Counted from the stretch's first letter, positions 1 through 6,920 are shown. The stretch is DNA of 18,611 bases from JBFKMV01 sp041629655 (GCA_041629655.1 JBFKMV010000097.1:1-18611), one strand, 5' to 3'. Notes: generated by a model from the sequence alone, not told the origin. Program-made: numbers and translations.

Positions 1-4
1 GGCC

Positions 5-27
5 GGGCGCGGGGATCTCCCGCGCCC
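5..27 (-). terminator. Hairpin after the Cys-rich protein gene
   Basis: A 9-bp perfect GC stem (5-13 with 19-27) and a 5-nt GATCT loop lie 20 bases beyond the stop codon of the minus-strand gene at 47-478. Any U-tract would fall outside the window, so intrinsic termination cannot be confirmed. Confidence 0.4.
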
Positions 28-46
28 GCCGCCGGTGCGTGGGGGG

Positions 47-478
47 TTACAGCAGATTCAGCAGGAACAGCCTGAGCTGCAGCTCCTCCGGGCAGGACTG
101 CGGGTAGTCGGGATCGCAGACGTCGTCCGAAGCGCAGAGACCCGCCGCGTGGCAATACGTCGTGCCGCCGGGACACTCGGCGTTTTCGGCGCAGGCGATC
201 GGCGCGCATTGCGAGAACTCGACGCACTCGCCCCAACAGGTGTCCACGACCCGCGGGACCGTGCCGGCCCGGAAGCACAGCGGCGGCAGCTGGTCGCACA
301 TCACGTGACCGGGATCGCAGTCCATCAGGCCCGTGTCCGGCAACGGGATCTCGCCGTTGACGTTGAGGTCGCCGGGCGGGTCGTCCTTTCCGAGGTCGGC
401 CGTCGCGATCGTGGCGGAGCCGAACCCGACCGCCAGGGAAACCGCCGCCAAGAGCCACCACGTGCGCTGTCTGTTCAT
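47..478 (-). CDS. Exported cysteine-rich protein of unknown function
   Basis: A 143-residue protein. Residues 1-27 form a signal peptide: basic MNRQR, a hydrophobic core, then a TATA-type cleavage region before Asp28. The mature part has 12 cysteines, all after residue 53 (54, 61, 68, 81, 85, 91, 96, 102, 109, 115, 121, 129). This even number suggests disulphide bonding outside the cytoplasm. The C-terminus ends in a short hydrophobic leucine-rich tail. I chose the ATG at 478 because a strong AAGGAGGTG Shine-Dalgarno lies just upstream; the open frame itself reaches back to 550, but that extension lacks such support and would bury the signal peptide. A sigma-54-type promoter lies at 546-561. 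The family is not recognised. The spacing resembles small Cys-rich modules seen in exported proteins of complex Gram-negative bacteria, but I assign no function. Confidence 0.75.
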   Translation of the reverse strand: MNRQRTWWLLAAVSLAVGFGSATIATADLGKDDPPGDLNVNGEIPLPDTGLMDCDPGHVMCDQLPPLCFRAGTVPRVVDTCWGECVEFSQCAPIACAENAECPGGTTYCHAAGLCASDDVCDPDYPQSCPEELQLRLFLLNLL

Positions 479-545
479 GGCCCACCTCCTTCGGAACCGG
501 AGCCCGATCGGCAACCGTTGCCGTTGCGACCCCGTGCGGAGGTTG

Positions 546-561
546 TGCACGTGACGTGCCA
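546..561 (-). promoter_or_regulatory. Sigma-54 (RpoN) promoter for the Cys-rich protein gene
   Basis: On the minus strand the sequence reads TGGCACGTCACGTGCA. It has a perfect -24 element (TGGCACG) and a -12 element GTGCA, one base from TTGCA, with the diagnostic GG-N10-GC spacing. Transcription would start near 535, giving a leader of roughly 57 nt before the ATG at 478. Directly upstream (566-579) is a GAAAC-N4-GTTTC dyad, giving GTTTC-N4-TGGCAC. The same GTTTY-N4-TGGCAC arrangement recurs at 18465-18479. No enhancer-binding-protein site could be identified with confidence. Confidence 0.65.
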
Positions 562-813
562 GCCGGAAACCCGCGTTTCAGGGCGCCACGCGCCGCGCGA
601 CTGAACCGGCGTTCCCGGCGCGAGGCCCTGCGGGTCGCAAGCGCGCCGCGGCTTTCGCGGCACGTTCACCGGCGCTCACCGGACAATGCGCACCGCCACG
701 GTCCTCAACGCCACCGCGTTACGCGCGCACCGAGCCGCGCGCACGTTCGTCGCGCAAAACCTCGTTCCCGCATCGGCTTCGCCCCGTGCGATGACTCGCG
801 AGCGCCCGCCGGC
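562..813. other. Gene-free structured stretch, possible small RNA
   Basis: No convincing protein frame is seen here. The open frames present are rich in Arg, Ala and Pro and have no start signals. The stretch contains inverted repeats, including a 6-bp GC stem at 723-728/737-742, and runs directly into a plus-strand intrinsic terminator at 814-835. No annotated gene feeds that terminator, so a plus-strand small RNA or a long leader/attenuator for the gene at 952 are both possible. I saw no clear promoter for such a transcript. Confidence 0.25.
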
Positions 814-835
814 GCCGACCTTCGTCGGCTTTTCT
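814..835 (+). terminator. Orphan intrinsic terminator
   Basis: A perfect 6-bp stem GCCGAC/GTCGGC (814-819, 824-829) closes a CTTC loop and is followed directly by TTTTCT. This is the best intrinsic terminator in the window and it is oriented on the plus strand. The only upstream gene in the window is on the minus strand, so the transcript it ends is unidentified. Confidence 0.6.
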
Positions 836-836
836 A

Positions 837-897
837 TTGACGCACGGGCGGAGACTTGGTATCTGATGGGGACACACAAGCGCGGGGTCGTTACAAT
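837..897 (+). promoter_or_regulatory. Tandem candidate sigma-70 promoters for the PAS-GAF gene
   Basis: Two matches with 17-nt spacing are present. The first is TTGACG (837-842) with TATCTG (860-865). The second is GGGACA (869-874) with TACAAT (892-897), which has 5 of 6 consensus bases in the -10. Both lie between the orphan terminator and the ATG at 952. The second would start transcription near 904. Confidence 0.4.
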
Positions 898-951
898 CGG
901 GCGCTCACGGCTGAACGGGGCGCCGGCCATGCCATTTGAAAGTGGGAGGGG

Positions 952-1893
952 ATGGCACTACTGCTCAGCCCGAGCGCCCTGCGTGACACGTTGGACGCAA
1001 TCTCGGCGCATATCGCGATCCTGGACGACGACGGAATCATCCTCGGCGTCAACGAGCCGTGGCGCAGCTTCATGGACGCCGCGGAGCTCAACCACCCCAA
1101 CTACGGGCTCGGCACCCACTACCGCGAGTTCTGCGCCCGGATCAGCGCGGGGGACGACGGTGTCGCCGGTGCGTTGGCGGACGGGATCCGCCAGGTCGTC
1201 GCCCGCGAGCGGGCCAATGTGGCCATGACCCTCTCGTGCGAATACGACGACGGCCGTCGCTGGTTCAACGTCCGGGTCAGCCGCCCGCGGGGCGATCACG
1301 AGTGCGTGCTGATGACCCACGAGGACATCACCGAGCTCAAGCTCGCCGAGGAAGAGTTGCGTCACCGCGTGGAGTTCGAAAAGCTGATCTTCTCGATCTC
1401 GACACGGTTCATCAAGCTGCGCCCGGACGAGATCGACGATGGCGTCGCGGTCGCGCTGCGGGAGATCGGCACCTTCTGCCGGGTCGACCGCAGCTACGTC
1501 TTCTCGGTCGCCCCCGACGGGGAGACCGTCGACAACACGCACGAGTGGTGCGCCCCCGGAATCGAGCCCCAGATCGACAATCTCCAGGGGCTGCCCACCG
1601 GGACGGTCCCCTGGTGGATGGAGCGCCTGCACCGCCGGGAAACGATCCACCTCCCGCTGGTCTCGGAGCTGCCCGCCGAGGCCGCCAACGAGCGTAAGAT
1701 CCTGGAAGCGCAGAACATCCGCTCGCTGGTGGTGCTTCCGATGGTCGACCGGGGCGAGCTGGTCGGCTTCCTCGGCTTCGACTCCGTCCGCTCCTCCAAG
1801 GCCTGGAGCGAGGAGACCGTCGAGCTGCTCCGGCTGGTCGGCGAGATGCTGGTCTGCGCCCTCGAGCGCAAGCAGGCCTCCGCGAGCTCGTGA
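952..1893 (+). CDS. PAS-GAF sensor protein without output domain
   Basis: A 313-residue cytoplasmic signal-sensing protein. Residues about 10-127 form a PAS domain, including a typical WF-V-V strand (104-109) and a closing THEDITELK segment. A charged helical linker (128-143) leads into a GAF domain (about 144-306) with the NTHEWC (195-200), PQIDNLQ (206-212) and PWWM (220-223) motifs. This GAF subtype is normally found in multidomain PAS/GAF proteins that continue into GGDEF, EAL or histidine kinase modules. Here the chain stops a few residues after the GAF, at the point where those proteins usually continue. It may therefore act as a partner protein, or be the truncated N-terminal part of a larger sensor. 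The ATG has a GGGAGG only 2 nt upstream, unusually close. It is monocistronic and convergent with the nitrilase gene. Confidence 0.85.
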   Translation: MALLLSPSALRDTLDAISAHIAILDDDGIILGVNEPWRSFMDAAELNHPNYGLGTHYREFCARISAGDDGVAGALADGIRQVVARERANVAMTLSCEYDDGRRWFNVRVSRPRGDHECVLMTHEDITELKLAEEELRHRVEFEKLIFSISTRFIKLRPDEIDDGVAVALREIGTFCRVDRSYVFSVAPDGETVDNTHEWCAPGIEPQIDNLQGLPTGTVPWWMERLHRRETIHLPLVSELPAEAANERKILEAQNIRSLVVLPMVDRGELVGFLGFDSVRSSKAWSEETVELLRLVGEMLVCALERKQASASS

Positions 1894-1991
1894 GCCCGAT
1901 CGACTTCGGACGACACAGCGAGGACTACGTGTGGTCGAGCATCGCGTGGTGCGTCGTGGCGAGGAAGCCGTCGCCACCCGCGATCGCCTAG
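1890..1991 (+). pseudogene. Possible C-terminal remnant of a lost gene
   Basis: A 33-codon frame begins at a GTG that overlaps the TGA of the PAS-GAF gene and ends at TAG 1989-1991. Unlike shadow frames nearby, it reads like real protein: SEDYVWSSIAWCVVARKP in the middle is rich in Trp and hydrophobic residues. Endings of the VVARKP type occur at the C-termini of some SAM-dependent methyltransferases, so it may be the 3' scrap of a deleted gene. It could equally be a chance frame; support is weak. Confidence 0.22.
1956..1977. terminator. Hairpin between convergent genes
   Basis: A 7-bp stem GTGGCGA/TCGCCAC (1956-1962, 1971-1977) with an 8-nt loop lies between the convergent stops at 1893 and 1988. 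It could serve both strands, but there is no T-run on either side. Confidence 0.25.
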
Positions 1992-2791
1992 CCCGACCCG
2001 TCGAGCATGACCGTCCTGCCGCTCCAGCCGGCGTGAGTCCCGACGGCGACCGCGACGCCGCTGCCGGACGTCGCCAGCTGCGCCAGCAGCTCGCCGTGTT
2101 TCGACCAGATCGCGCTCCGTCCCGCCGCGGCGAGGCCCCCCGACGGTCCGCCGTAGTTCGCGAAGGCGACGGTCATCGAGTGCGTCGCGGCGTAGCTCCT
2201 GAGGTTGGCGGTCTCACGCTCGAATTCGGACGGAATCACGAACATGCAGGCCAGGTAGGTCCGCGCGCCCCGCTCGGCGGCGGCCCGGGGGTGTGACGGC
2301 CGGCCCGTGTCGGCGCACACCGCCACCGCCGCGGTGGTGTTGCCGATGCGGACGAGCGGATCGCGGTCGCCGGGCCGGAAGACGGTCGCCTCGGCGGGAG
2401 GCACGACGCCGTCGCGGGCGGCCCGCGGGGAGAACGCGCCCAGGTGCTGCTTCGTGTACAGCCCCACGGCGCGGTCCGGGGACACGATGAACGCCCCGAT
2501 GTGAAGCCGGGCCCCCAGCCTGACCGGAGCTCCCGCAATCAGCGTCAGCGGGTGGGACGCCGCCGCCTCGATCAGCGGAGCCAGACGGGCATCGCCCGGC
2601 GAGAACGCCAGGTCGGCGGCGAGATCGAGCTCGTAGCCGGTCAGCGACAGCTCGGGAAACACGAGCACCTGCGCCGACTCGTCCGCCGCGAGGCGCGCCA
2701 GTCGCAGGTGCTGCTCGAGGTTGGCGTCGAGGTCACCCCGCTTCGGAACCGTCTGCGCGACGGCGATGACACGGGTCGGCGCCACGGCCAC
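1988..2791 (-). CDS. Carbon-nitrogen hydrolase (nitrilase superfamily)
   Basis: A 267-residue amidohydrolase of the nitrilase fold, about the usual single-domain length. The Glu-Lys-Cys catalytic triad is visible: Glu47 in VFPELSLTGYE, Lys114 in YTKQHLGAF and Cys159 in AVAVCADTGRPSHP. The Cys motif differs from the GICYD-type signature of Nit2/omega-amidase and the EICED type of NAD synthetases, so the substrate is not predictable. Start: GTG at 2791, with a second in-frame GTG at 2785; upstream Shine-Dalgarno is weak. It is the last gene of the minus-strand pdxR-pdxS-pdxT-ilvE unit, 12 nt after the aminotransferase stop. That suggests it removes an amide nitrogen from a product of amino-acid or amide metabolism in the same unit, which is inference. 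Confidence 0.85.
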   Translation of the reverse strand: MAVAPTRVIAVAQTVPKRGDLDANLEQHLRLARLAADESAQVLVFPELSLTGYELDLAADLAFSPGDARLAPLIEAAASHPLTLIAGAPVRLGARLHIGAFIVSPDRAVGLYTKQHLGAFSPRAARDGVVPPAEATVFRPGDRDPLVRIGNTTAAVAVCADTGRPSHPRAAAERGARTYLACMFVIPSEFERETANLRSYAATHSMTVAFANYGGPSGGLAAAGRSAIWSKHGELLAQLATSGSGVAVAVGTHAGWSGRTVMLDGSG

Positions 2792-2803
2792 GACCTGGAG
2801 GTC

Positions 2804-3691
2804 CTACCGCACCTCGGCCGTGTCGTACTCGACCTTGACGCCGTCCTTGACCCGCAGCTCGCGGAACGCCGCGAGCAACCTGCGGGTGGTGTCGCCCGCG
2901 CCGCCCCCGATCTGCCGGCCGTCGATGTTGGTGACGGGCATGATCTCGGCGCCGGTGCCGGTCAAGAAGCACTCGTCGGCGTTGTAGAGATCGTGCAGGC
3001 CCATCCGCGTCTCGTGGCACGGGATGCCGGCTTCGAGGGCCAGGTCCATCACGGCGCCGCGGGTAACGCCGCCCAGCGCGCCTTCCATCAGCGGGGGCGT
3101 TCGCAGTTCCTCGCCCTTGACGATGAAGATGTTGTCCGCGGTGCACTCGGCCACGCGGCCGCTGTAGTTCAGCATCACGGCCTCGGGCACCCCGGCGCGC
3201 GTCGCCTCGATCTTGGCCAGGATGTTGTTCAGGTAGTTCAGCGACTTGATCCGCGGATCGAGACACTGCATCGGGATGCGGCGGAAGCTGGAGGTCACCA
3301 GGGAGATCCCCTTCTCGTACAGCTCGGGCGGATAGAGCTGGATCGAGTCCACGATGATCACCACGGTCGGCTCGGTGCACTTGCGCGGATCGATGCCCAG
3401 GTCGCCGGGGCCGCGCGAGATCACCAGACGGATGTAGGCGTCGCGCTGGGCGCTGGCGGCGACGGTGCCCAGCGTGGCCTGCGTCATCTCCTCGGGCGGC
3501 ATCGGGATGGTCATCGCGATCGTCTTGGCGGACTCGTAGAGCCGGTCGATGTGCTCCTCGAGCCGGAACACGTTGCCGTCGTAGACCCGGATGCCCTCGA
3601 AGACACCGTCCCCGTAGAGGAAGCCGTGGTCGAACACCGAGATCTTGGCGTCTTCCTTCGACACGAGCTTTCCGTTCAGATAGATCAACAT
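2804..3691 (-). CDS. ilvE: Branched-chain amino acid aminotransferase (class IV PLP)
   Basis: A 295-residue fold-type IV PLP enzyme that transfers amino groups between branched-chain amino acids and 2-oxoglutarate. The PLP-binding lysine is Lys149 in RIKSLNYLNN. YGDGVFEGIR (26-35) and RGPGDLGIDP (93-102) are hallmarks of the short bacterial/archaeal IlvE type, and LTGTGAEIMPV (243-253) is the conserved C-terminal motif. D-amino-acid transaminase and aminodeoxychorismate lyase share the fold but fit these motifs less well. I chose the ATG at 3691, with a GGAGG behind it; the open frame continues upstream to 4138 but that part is antisense noise over pdxT. The start overlaps the end of pdxT by 7 nt, so translational coupling is likely. 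Its cofactor is made by the enzymes encoded immediately upstream. Confidence 0.9.
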   Translation of the reverse strand: MLIYLNGKLVSKEDAKISVFDHGFLYGDGVFEGIRVYDGNVFRLEEHIDRLYESAKTIAMTIPMPPEEMTQATLGTVAASAQRDAYIRLVISRGPGDLGIDPRKCTEPTVVIIVDSIQLYPPELYEKGISLVTSSFRRIPMQCLDPRIKSLNYLNNILAKIEATRAGVPEAVMLNYSGRVAECTADNIFIVKGEELRTPPLMEGALGGVTRGAVMDLALEAGIPCHETRMGLHDLYNADECFLTGTGAEIMPVTNIDGRQIGGGAGDTTRRLLAAFRELRVKDGVKVEYDTAEVR

Positions 3692-4326
3692 GCTGCCTCC
3701 GTCTCCTGGCGGGTCGCCGCCTTGATTGTCTCGGGCTGCGGAGAGGCGCTCCCCTCCGCGATCTTCACGAAGTAGCGGTGGAGCCGGTCGTCGCCGGCCA
3801 GCTCGGGATGGAACGTTGCGGCGACGACGCAGCCCTGCCGCACCAGCACGGGCTCGCCGTCGCGCGCGGCCAGCACCTCGACCTCCGGCCCCACGGAGGA
3901 GAAGCGCGGCGCGCGGATGAACACCGCCCGCAACGGGCCGCCCAGCGCCGGCACGCGGAGCTCGGTCTCGAACGAGTCGACCTGTCGGCCGTAGGCGTTG
4001 CGGGCGATCGTCGCGTCCAGCAGGCCGAGACCCGGTTGCCGGGGGTGCTCGACCTGGCGCGCCAGCAGGATCGCTCCGGCGCAGGTGCCGAGGATCGCCC
4101 CGCCGCGCCGGTGCAGCTCCCGCAGTTCCTCGAACCACGGCTCGTCACCCATCAGGTTGAGCAGCGTCGTGCTCTCGCCCCCCGGAATGACGAGCCCGTC
4201 GAGCCGGCGCAGCTCGAGCGCGTGCCGGACCTCGCGGGCCGCGACGCCCAGCCGCCCCAGGGCCCGGGCGTGCGCGGCGAAGTCGCCCTGGAGCGCCAGC
4301 ACGCCGATCGCCGGTCGTTTGCTCAT
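3685..4326 (-). CDS. pdxT: PLP synthase glutaminase subunit PdxT
   Basis: A 213-residue class I glutaminase that releases ammonia from glutamine and channels it to PdxS for pyridoxal 5'-phosphate synthesis. The catalytic triad is visible: Cys82 in LGTCAGAILLA, then His173 and Glu175 in ATFHPEL. The PdxT signature VLALQGDF (9-16) and the PGGEST oxyanion segment (48-53) are present. The ATG at 4326 lies 7 nt after the pdxS stop and has only a weak ribosome binding site, fitting translation coupled to pdxS. The C-terminal tail beyond about residue 190 (SASPQPETIK onward) is longer than usual and overlaps the start of ilvE. Confidence 0.95.
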   Translation of the reverse strand: MSKRPAIGVLALQGDFAAHARALGRLGVAAREVRHALELRRLDGLVIPGGESTTLLNLMGDEPWFEELRELHRRGGAILGTCAGAILLARQVEHPRQPGLGLLDATIARNAYGRQVDSFETELRVPALGGPLRAVFIRAPRFSSVGPEVEVLAARDGEPVLVRQGCVVAATFHPELAGDDRLHRYFVKIAEGSASPQPETIKAATRQETEAAC

Positions 4327-4333
4327 CGTCGGG

Positions 4334-5224
4334 TCACCAGCCCCGCGTCTGCATCAGCTCGGATTCGGGGAGCTTCGAGGTCTCGATGCTCTCCATCGCC
4401 TGGCCCAGCCCGCGCGAGACCTCGGCGACGACCTTCGGCTCCTTGTAGTGCGTGGTCGCGCGGACGATCGCCCGGGCCCGCGTCGCCGGATCGGAGGACT
4501 TGAAGATCCCCGAGCCGACGAACACCGACTCCGCGCCGAGCTGCATCATCAACGACGCGTCGGCCGGCGTCGCGATGCCACCCGCGGCGAAGTTCGGAAC
4601 CGGGAGCTGGCCCGTTTCGGCCACCGCGCGCACCAGCTCGTACGGGGCGCCGAGGTTCTTGGCCTCGGTCATCAGCTCGTCGGGCCCCAGCGTGGTCAGC
4701 CGGCGGATGCCGCCGGTCACCGCGCGCATGTGCCGCACCGCCTCGACGATGCTGCCGGTGCCCGCCTCGCCCTTGGTGCGGATCAACGCCGCGCCCTCGC
4801 CGATCCGGCGCAGCGCCTCGCCCAGCTCGCGGCAACCGCAGACGAACGGCACCGTGAACGCGAACTTGTCGACGTGGTGGTGCTCGTCGGCCGGCGTCAG
4901 CACCTCGCTCTCGTCGATGTAGTCCACCCCCAGCGCCTGGAGCACCTGCGCCTCGGCAAAGTGGCCGATGCGGCACTTGGCCATCACCGGGATCGAGACC
5001 GCCTGCATGATCTTCTCGATCATCTCGGGATCCGACATCCGCGCCACGCCGCCGTGCTTGCGGATATCGGCCGGCACCCGCTCCAGCGCCATCACGGCCA
5101 CGGCGCCGGCGTCCTCGGCGATGCGGGCCTGCGCGTCGTCGGTGACGTCCATGATCACGCCGCCCTTGAGCATCTCCGCGAGCCCCGTCTTGAGTCTCAG
5201 CGTTCCCTTGATCCTGTCGTCCAT
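4334..5224 (-). CDS. pdxS: PLP synthase lyase subunit PdxS
   Basis: A 296-residue (beta/alpha)8 synthase that condenses ribose 5-phosphate, glyceraldehyde 3-phosphate and PdxT-derived ammonia into pyridoxal 5'-phosphate (the DXP-independent route). Key residues align with Bacillus PdxS: Asp26 in GVIMD, Lys83 in PVMAKCRIG and Lys151 in LIRTKGEAGTG. LERVPADIR, NFAAGGIATPADASLMM and GSGIFKS are also intact, and the chain ends in the typical QTRGW. I prefer the ATG at 5224 because GAGG sits 9 nt upstream; a GTG three codons earlier (5233) is possible but its spacing to that GAGG is nil. It follows the MocR-type regulator by about 30 nt on the same strand. Confidence 0.95.
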   Translation of the reverse strand: MDDRIKGTLRLKTGLAEMLKGGVIMDVTDDAQARIAEDAGAVAVMALERVPADIRKHGGVARMSDPEMIEKIMQAVSIPVMAKCRIGHFAEAQVLQALGVDYIDESEVLTPADEHHHVDKFAFTVPFVCGCRELGEALRRIGEGAALIRTKGEAGTGSIVEAVRHMRAVTGGIRRLTTLGPDELMTEAKNLGAPYELVRAVAETGQLPVPNFAAGGIATPADASLMMQLGAESVFVGSGIFKSSDPATRARAIVRATTHYKEPKVVAEVSRGLGQAMESIETSKLPESELMQTRGW

Positions 5225-5255
5225 GTCGCTCACCCTCGGCCCCGCCCCGGCGGAG

Positions 5256-6806
5256 CTACAAGATCGGTACGGTCTCGGCCGGCCTGCCCGACGTGTCCGC
5301 GGATCCGGCAGGCCAGTGTTTCCTCAACAACTCTCCCAGGATCGAGATCCCGGACTCGATCCGCTCCGGCGTCACACCGCCGTAGGTCAGCCGCAGCGTC
5401 TCGCGGCCCGACCCGTCGCTGTGGAACAGCTCGCCGCGGCTGAACAGCACGCCGCGCTGGCGCGCCGCCACGAACAGGTCGTTGCTGTTCATCCGCGCCG
5501 GCAGCGTGACCCACAGGAACAGCCCGCCGTCGGGCCGCGTCCAGTGCACCCCGCGCGGAAAATCGCGCTCGAGACTGGCCAGCATCGCGTCACGGCGCCG
5601 GCGGTAGACCGGAAGCACGGCGCGGAGGTGCTCGGCCAGCCCGCCCGCCTGCAGGAAGCGGTGCAACGCGGCCTGCATCAACGGGCTGGTTCCGAAGTCC
5701 TGGATCTGCTTGAGCGCCTCGAGCCGGCGCATCACCGGCGGCGGCGCGACGACCCATCCCAGGCGCAGCCCCGGCATCAGCTTCTTCGAGAACGTGCTGA
5801 GATAGATCACCCGGCGGCCCCCGTCCAGCGCGTGCAGCGTCGGGGGGCGCGGATCGCCGAAGCCCAGGTCGCCGGCCCAGTCGTCCTCGACCAGCACGCA
5901 GCGGTGGCGGGCGGCGAGGGCCAGGATCTCGCGACGGCGGTGCTCGCCCATCACGGCCGTGGTCGGGTTCTGGAACGTCGGCTGCAGGTAGACCAGCCGC
6001 GGCCGGTGACGCTCCAGCGCCAACGCGAGCAGGTCGGGCCGGATCCCCTGTTCGTCACACGGCACGCCGACGATACGCGCTCCCAGGGACTGCAGCGAGC
6101 TGAGCGCGCCGGTGTAGGTCGGCTGCTCGAGCACCACCGAGTCGCCGCGATCGAGCAGCGTGCGGAACACCAGGTCCATCGCCTGCTGCGCGCCGTTCGT
6201 CACCAGCACGCCGGCGGAGCTTACGGGCGAACCCTTGTCGCGCATCTCGGCGGCGATCGTCTGCCGGAGCGGCGGGTAGCCCGGGGTCGGTCCGTAGCCC
6301 AGCACCTCGGCGGCACCCTCGCCGATCACCTCGTCCATCGCGCGGCGGAAGGTGTCGAGCGGCATCAGCTCCGAATCGGGGAACGTGCCCGCGAACGAGA
6401 TCCCCTCGGAGGAGATCGCCACCGTGTAGATCGACGCGAGCTGCCCGGCGCCCGCGCCCTCGACGGCGCGGGAGAAACCGGTGAACCACGGCGTGTCGTC
6501 GAGCGGCCGCGGCCAGCGCGTCCCCTCGTCGTCCGCCTCGGCGTGCGTCTCGCCGGAGCGCGGCGCGACCAGGAACGTGCCCTTGCCGGTGCGGCTCGCG
6601 ACCAGCCCCTCGCCGGCGAGCAGCTCGTAGGCGGAGACGACGGTGTTGCGGTTGACGCCCAGGGCCCGCGACAGGTCGCGCGTGGGCGGCAGCTTGGCCC
6701 CCGGCGCCAGCCGGCCGGCCAGCAGCGCGCGCCGCACGCCTTCGGCGATCTGCCGGTAGACGGGCACGGCGCTGTCGAAATCGACTTGGAGTCCGGGGAT
6801 GGTCAT
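5256..6806 (-). CDS. pdxR: MocR-family PLP-binding regulator, probable PdxR
   Basis: A 516-residue fusion of a GntR-type winged helix (about residues 7-78, with LPPTRDLSRALGVNRNTV as the recognition region) and a fold-type I aminotransferase domain (about 105-500). The likely PLP lysine is Lys341 in STFSKKLMPGLRLGW. The domain also has an NGAQQAMDL motif, a FQNPTT segment and a D-D-W version of the usual EDDY. MocR proteins generally regulate transcription in response to PLP or amino acids. Its place directly upstream of pdxST on the same strand makes a PdxR role likely, though PdxR is often divergent from pdxST elsewhere. I chose the ATG at 6806; a TTG at 6827 extends the frame by 7 codons and neither has a clear Shine-Dalgarno. 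Autoregulation is suggested by the TTGGNC repeats around its promoter. Confidence 0.88.
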   Translation of the reverse strand: MTIPGLQVDFDSAVPVYRQIAEGVRRALLAGRLAPGAKLPPTRDLSRALGVNRNTVVSAYELLAGEGLVASRTGKGTFLVAPRSGETHAEADDEGTRWPRPLDDTPWFTGFSRAVEGAGAGQLASIYTVAISSEGISFAGTFPDSELMPLDTFRRAMDEVIGEGAAEVLGYGPTPGYPPLRQTIAAEMRDKGSPVSSAGVLVTNGAQQAMDLVFRTLLDRGDSVVLEQPTYTGALSSLQSLGARIVGVPCDEQGIRPDLLALALERHRPRLVYLQPTFQNPTTAVMGEHRRREILALAARHRCVLVEDDWAGDLGFGDPRPPTLHALDGGRRVIYLSTFSKKLMPGLRLGWVVAPPPVMRRLEALKQIQDFGTSPLMQAALHRFLQAGGLAEHLRAVLPVYRRRRDAMLASLERDFPRGVHWTRPDGGLFLWVTLPARMNSNDLFVAARQRGVLFSRGELFHSDGSGRETLRLTYGGVTPERIESGISILGELLRKHWPAGSADTSGRPAETVPIL

Positions 6807-6833
6807 GGTCCGGTCCGGGTCACCCAATTTGGC

Positions 6834-6897
6834 CTAGTCCAATGGCCATTAGAGCGCCGAAAACGGGACCATGCAAGGGGTCCAAGCTAGACCAAAT
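6834..6897 (-). promoter_or_regulatory. Promoter and candidate PdxR operators of the pdx operon
   Basis: On the minus strand TTGCAT (6876-6871), 17 nt, then TCTAAT (6853-6848, 5 of 6 consensus) forms a sigma-70-like promoter starting near 6841. Around it are similar elements: ATTTGGTCTAG (6897-6889, with flank), TTGGACCCC (6885-6877) and ATTGGACTAG (6843-6834). The outer two are about 55 bp apart, close to five helical turns, one upstream of -35 and one at the start point. A perfect 10-bp palindrome AATGGCCATT lies at 6841-6850. Repeated sites of this kind are usual for MocR regulators; binding here is inferred. Confidence 0.5.
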
Positions 6898-6920
6898 AAC
6901 TCCAGAGCGGGCCGATACTT

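Noticed and set aside
1988..2791. Omega-amidase (Nit2) assignment for the nitrilase
   Set aside because: The context with an aminotransferase is tempting, but the catalytic Cys segment (VCADTGRPSHP) does not match the Nit2 signature.
3015..3036. TGGCACGGGATGCC as another sigma-54 promoter
   Set aside because: The GG to GC spacing is wrong by one base and it lies inside the ilvE coding region.
3692..4138. N-terminal extension of the branched-chain aminotransferase
   Set aside because: The extra 149 codons are Arg/Ala/Gly-rich and lie antisense-frame over pdxT; the ATG at 3691 has a proper ribosome binding site and begins the conserved fold.
4968..6890. Long plus-strand open frame across pdxS and the MocR gene
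   Set aside because: Low-complexity composition and no start signals; both genes under it are clear on the minus strand.
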